This document shows positions 61,490-64,000 of a stretch of DNA of 64,000 nucleotides, piece after piece (the first letter of the stretch is position 1; every line of letters starts with the position of its first letter). Both the position numbers and the translations under genes were made by a program. The notes under the pieces were generated by a model that did not search any database, had not been told where the DNA came from, and worked only from the letters and a program-made list of their open reading frames with translations. The stretch is taken from positions 27,376,474-27,440,473 of the forward strand of contig NC_058159.1 in assembly GCF_020080835.1 (NCBI RefSeq), read 5' to 3'. Origin of the DNA: Cotesia glomerata (taxonomy: Eukaryota; Arthropoda; Insecta; Hymenoptera; Braconidae).

Positions 61490-63500
61490 ATCTCTCCTTT
61501 CATCTTCTCGCGTCTCGTCGAAAAAAAAATCCCCCGGAGATAAAAAAAAAACCTCGTACAGAAACAAAGCTCGAAATGGAATCTGAGTATCGCTATTTTT
61601 GCTGACACGTTACGTCCCGGTGGATTTATATTCACGGCGCCAGAGGCTCGACGTGATCCACTCTTCCGGCCTCGAATCCATTCTCGACACGAGTTTAAGT
61701 CTCGGAGAACAAGGATCGAAGCGTGTCGAGGCGTGTACGAGGCCGTATCGATGCAAATGTGCTATCCAGTCCGGCGTGTCCGAACATGAAAACGCCCTGG
61801 CGATTGTAATAAATCCAGGCTACTGCCTTTACTTGCCTTACACCACCTCATATGCATACACACACTCACTCGGTACAGATTTGCCAACCAACCGAGCCAT
61901 CCAGACTCCTTACACCAAGATCTCGCTCTCTTACTCATGTTCATACTAATTCTCAACGGAGCTGGTTGATCTGAGAATAATAACCCGAGTGCTAGCTGAT
62001 AAATACTCCGTTATGGACGTGAGTGGATGCAGATATGATATGAGTTTAGTTTGAAAGCCATTCTGGAAATATTAACTCACATACATGAACAGTAATATTA
62101 ACTCCCATAGTCCAGCTCGGTGTATTGATATATATGATAAAAATATGTAAAAGTATATCGAGCCGCACCTGCTGTTGGTTCAATTGCGTCATCTGTATAT
62201 ATATCTAGATATCCTTCCTTTCCTATCCTATTATACGTGTCCGTCCAACTTTTATATATCTATCTGAATAAATATGAAAAAAAAAAAAATAAATAAAAAT
62301 GTGTATGCACATGTGTGCATAGTCAAAGTGTGAACTAGAGATAAAACGAGTGATGTGTGTCCATAAGTACAAGCCGGCATATCATAAGAGGTGTCTCATT
62401 TCTCGCCTAACTCTTTTTATTCAGGGCCCGTTATCCTTGGAGAAAACTCAACTCGCGACAGATTCGTTTCGAACGATTCACTTGATATACTCAGCCAATC
62501 TTGCGCCATCATCATTTCCTCGTATATATCTACGCGTATAAGCTTAATGTCTGCTTATTCCTTGTATTCATTATCTAATGACCATCAGTCATAGTTTTTG
62601 TACTTATAGTGCTAATTTTAACATCCTGGATGGGTAATTTTATTCTTGCAACAGGGATAAATAAAAACCTGATCATTTTTCTATCAGAAATGATGATGGA
62701 TATTTTTTTGATTGATGTTCAAATCTTTTGCTAATTTTTTACACTATGATTAACCATCAAAAATTTATTTTTAAATTATCTTGCAAAGTTTTAAATTTTA
62801 TTTTATGCCGATCCAAAAATTTACTCGATTTAAAATAATTAATTTCGAGAAAATAATTAAAAATAATTTGATTGTTTTGACTCGAGCGAAAAAGACTATT
62901 TTTCATGGGTTAAAATTTTTATTTTGCCAAACAATTAAAAAAAAAATAAATAAAAAGTAATATTACTAGTGTACCGTAAATGTCCGCGTGAATGTGACAA
63001 TCAGATAGCACAAGTAACATGAATATAAAGTACAGTGAGCGAGTGAACGAATACGAATCCTGTTGGATAAACTTTTGCATCATTACATATCAGCGCGACT
63101 GATGGCATTAACCAAGATAATTTATAAATTGCGACACTTAATGTTCTAGGAGCGTATACTGGGAGCTAGCTAGCTCGAGTTTACATAAATCAATTAGCAC
63201 GTGGGCGATTGAGACTGGTATGTCAAGTGAAGCTACTGTATGCTATTTTAAAGTTAACTCAAACGGCGCTTTGTAATTTATTAGTCTCATAATATAAGAA
63301 TCACCGAAAAAAATAATACAAGGAGATCTTGAGAGCTTTGAACAACCAGAAGAATTAATTGAATTTATTGAATTTATCTGTCGCTCGATAGCAACCATCC
63401 ATGACAAATAGTCTTATTGAATTAAACGTAGACAAGCAAGAAGAATGATGAACATCAAGCTTTGATAAAAAAAAACGTACTTTATTATTATTATTATTAT
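61490..63500. other. Single-copy DNA with islands at 61.5-62.6 and 63.0-63.4 kb
   Basis: 61.49-62.05 kb has one of the higher G+C contents in the window. A 116-codon plus frame (61599-61949) overlaps a minus frame, has no domain and no flanking splice signals. Possible regulatory DNA or an unrecognised exon. Confidence 0.3.
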
Positions 63501-63502
63501 TA

Positions 63503-64000
63503 CTAGCTACCTTGCAGTCACTATGTGACTGCCGTGACTTGTGAACTATAAATAAATAAAAGTTTGCATTATTAAATAATGAATTTTGTTAAATTGCAAT
63601 GTTCTTTTTTAACTATTAACGTTTTTAAAAATATAAGCTCATCCCGATGTTACACTCATCAAGAGCTTTCATTTGAGTACCCACATGCATTTTGATATAT
63701 TTTTCATATATACATATATATTATATAAAATATAAAATAAATATATAAAAAATTGATGTGGGTATTCAAATGGAAGCTCTTGATGAGTGTAACATCGGGA
63801 TGAGCTTATATCTTTAAAAATGTCAATATTTCACGAGATACAAGGTCGTTTTTTAATTATGTTAAATTGCACTGTATTTTCTTAACTATTGACACTTTTA
63901 AAGATATAAGCTCATCCCAATGTTACACTCATCAAGAGCTTTCATTTGAGTACCCACATGCATTTTGATATATTTTTCACATATACATATATATAATATA
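63503..64000 (-). mobile_element. Non-autonomous Helitron, copy 6, cut by the window end
   Basis: CTAG on the minus strand at 63503-63506, with the hairpin GCAGTCAC..GTGACTGC next to it, one change in the linker (GGTAGCTAG), inserted at an ATT tract. One whole hairpin unit and the start of a second are inside the window. Confidence 0.8.

Larger units (their letters stand above)
12986..64000 (+). other. Inferred giant intron (5' part) of a plus-strand gene
   Basis: From the donor at 12985|12986 to the window end I find no exon with both good splice sites and coding potential, and two recursive splice sites sit on the plus strand. In insects such sites are known mainly from very long introns, which supports one transcription unit spanning the region. 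Transposons of several families fill it in both orientations. The alternative is ordinary intergenic DNA with chance splice motifs. Confidence 0.4.

Noticed and set aside
61599..61949. 116-codon plus frame near the right end
   Set aside because: No recognisable family, no flanking acceptor or donor, and a minus frame is open over the same bases.
1..64000. tRNA, rRNA, integrated virus or proviral segments
   Set aside because: No cloverleaf with A and B boxes, no rRNA core sequence and no viral gene remnant was recognised by eye on either strand.

Overview
The window looks like non-coding DNA from an animal genome, most likely an arthropod. It is strongly A+T-rich and has long microsatellites, insect-style transposons with terminal inverted repeats, a Helitron family and truncated non-LTR retrotransposons. 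I lean weakly towards a parasitoid-wasp-like hymenopteran from the overall texture, but nothing here proves the taxon. There is no convincing host protein-coding gene. The longest stop-free frames (170 and 150 codons) have the composition of random A+T-rich or low-complexity DNA.

The best reading is that most of the window is one very long intron of a plus-strand gene. A G+C-richer island at about 12.43-12.99 kb has a TATA-like box, exon-like sequence with stops in every frame, and a strong splice donor at 12985|12986. Two zero-length-exon (recursive, ratcheting) splice sites follow on the same strand, at 36014|36015 and 59052|59053. They share the 14-mer TTTCAGGTGAGTAC. The three points lie 23,029 and 23,038 bp apart. 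No coding exon is visible after them, so the host gene cannot be named.

Repeats by region. 0.1-0.8 kb: a TA-flanked palindromic element (family C). 2.0-2.7 kb: a foldback with a hammerhead-like core, then a family B remnant. 5.3-7.8 kb: family C containing family B, which contains a further insertion. 9.6-10.8 kb: an element ending in AACTTCCCGCTAA. 11.7-12.2 kb: a 152-bp tandem repeat. 13.2 and 15.3 kb: a MITE with exact 9-bp target duplications; the second copy is nested three deep (J contains C contains D). 17.5-18.8 kb: family B carrying a 108-bp piggyBac-type MITE and a retroposed 3' end with a 14-bp duplication. 25.3, 41.8, 43.9, 52.5, 60.4 and 63.5 kb: six copies of a non-autonomous Helitron with giant internal hairpins. 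27.5-28.2 kb: the 3' end of a CR1/Jockey-like LINE. 28-37 kb: a dispersed family (L) used as a landing site by others. Further B, C, I and J copies lie at 29-31, 39-40, 54 and 56 kb.

Between the repeats are single-copy, G+C-richer islands with no repeat or coding signature. These are the natural candidates for intronic enhancers or alternative first exons. The longest block without a clear transposon is 44.96-52.5 kb. Boundaries and families were read by eye, without alignment or database search.
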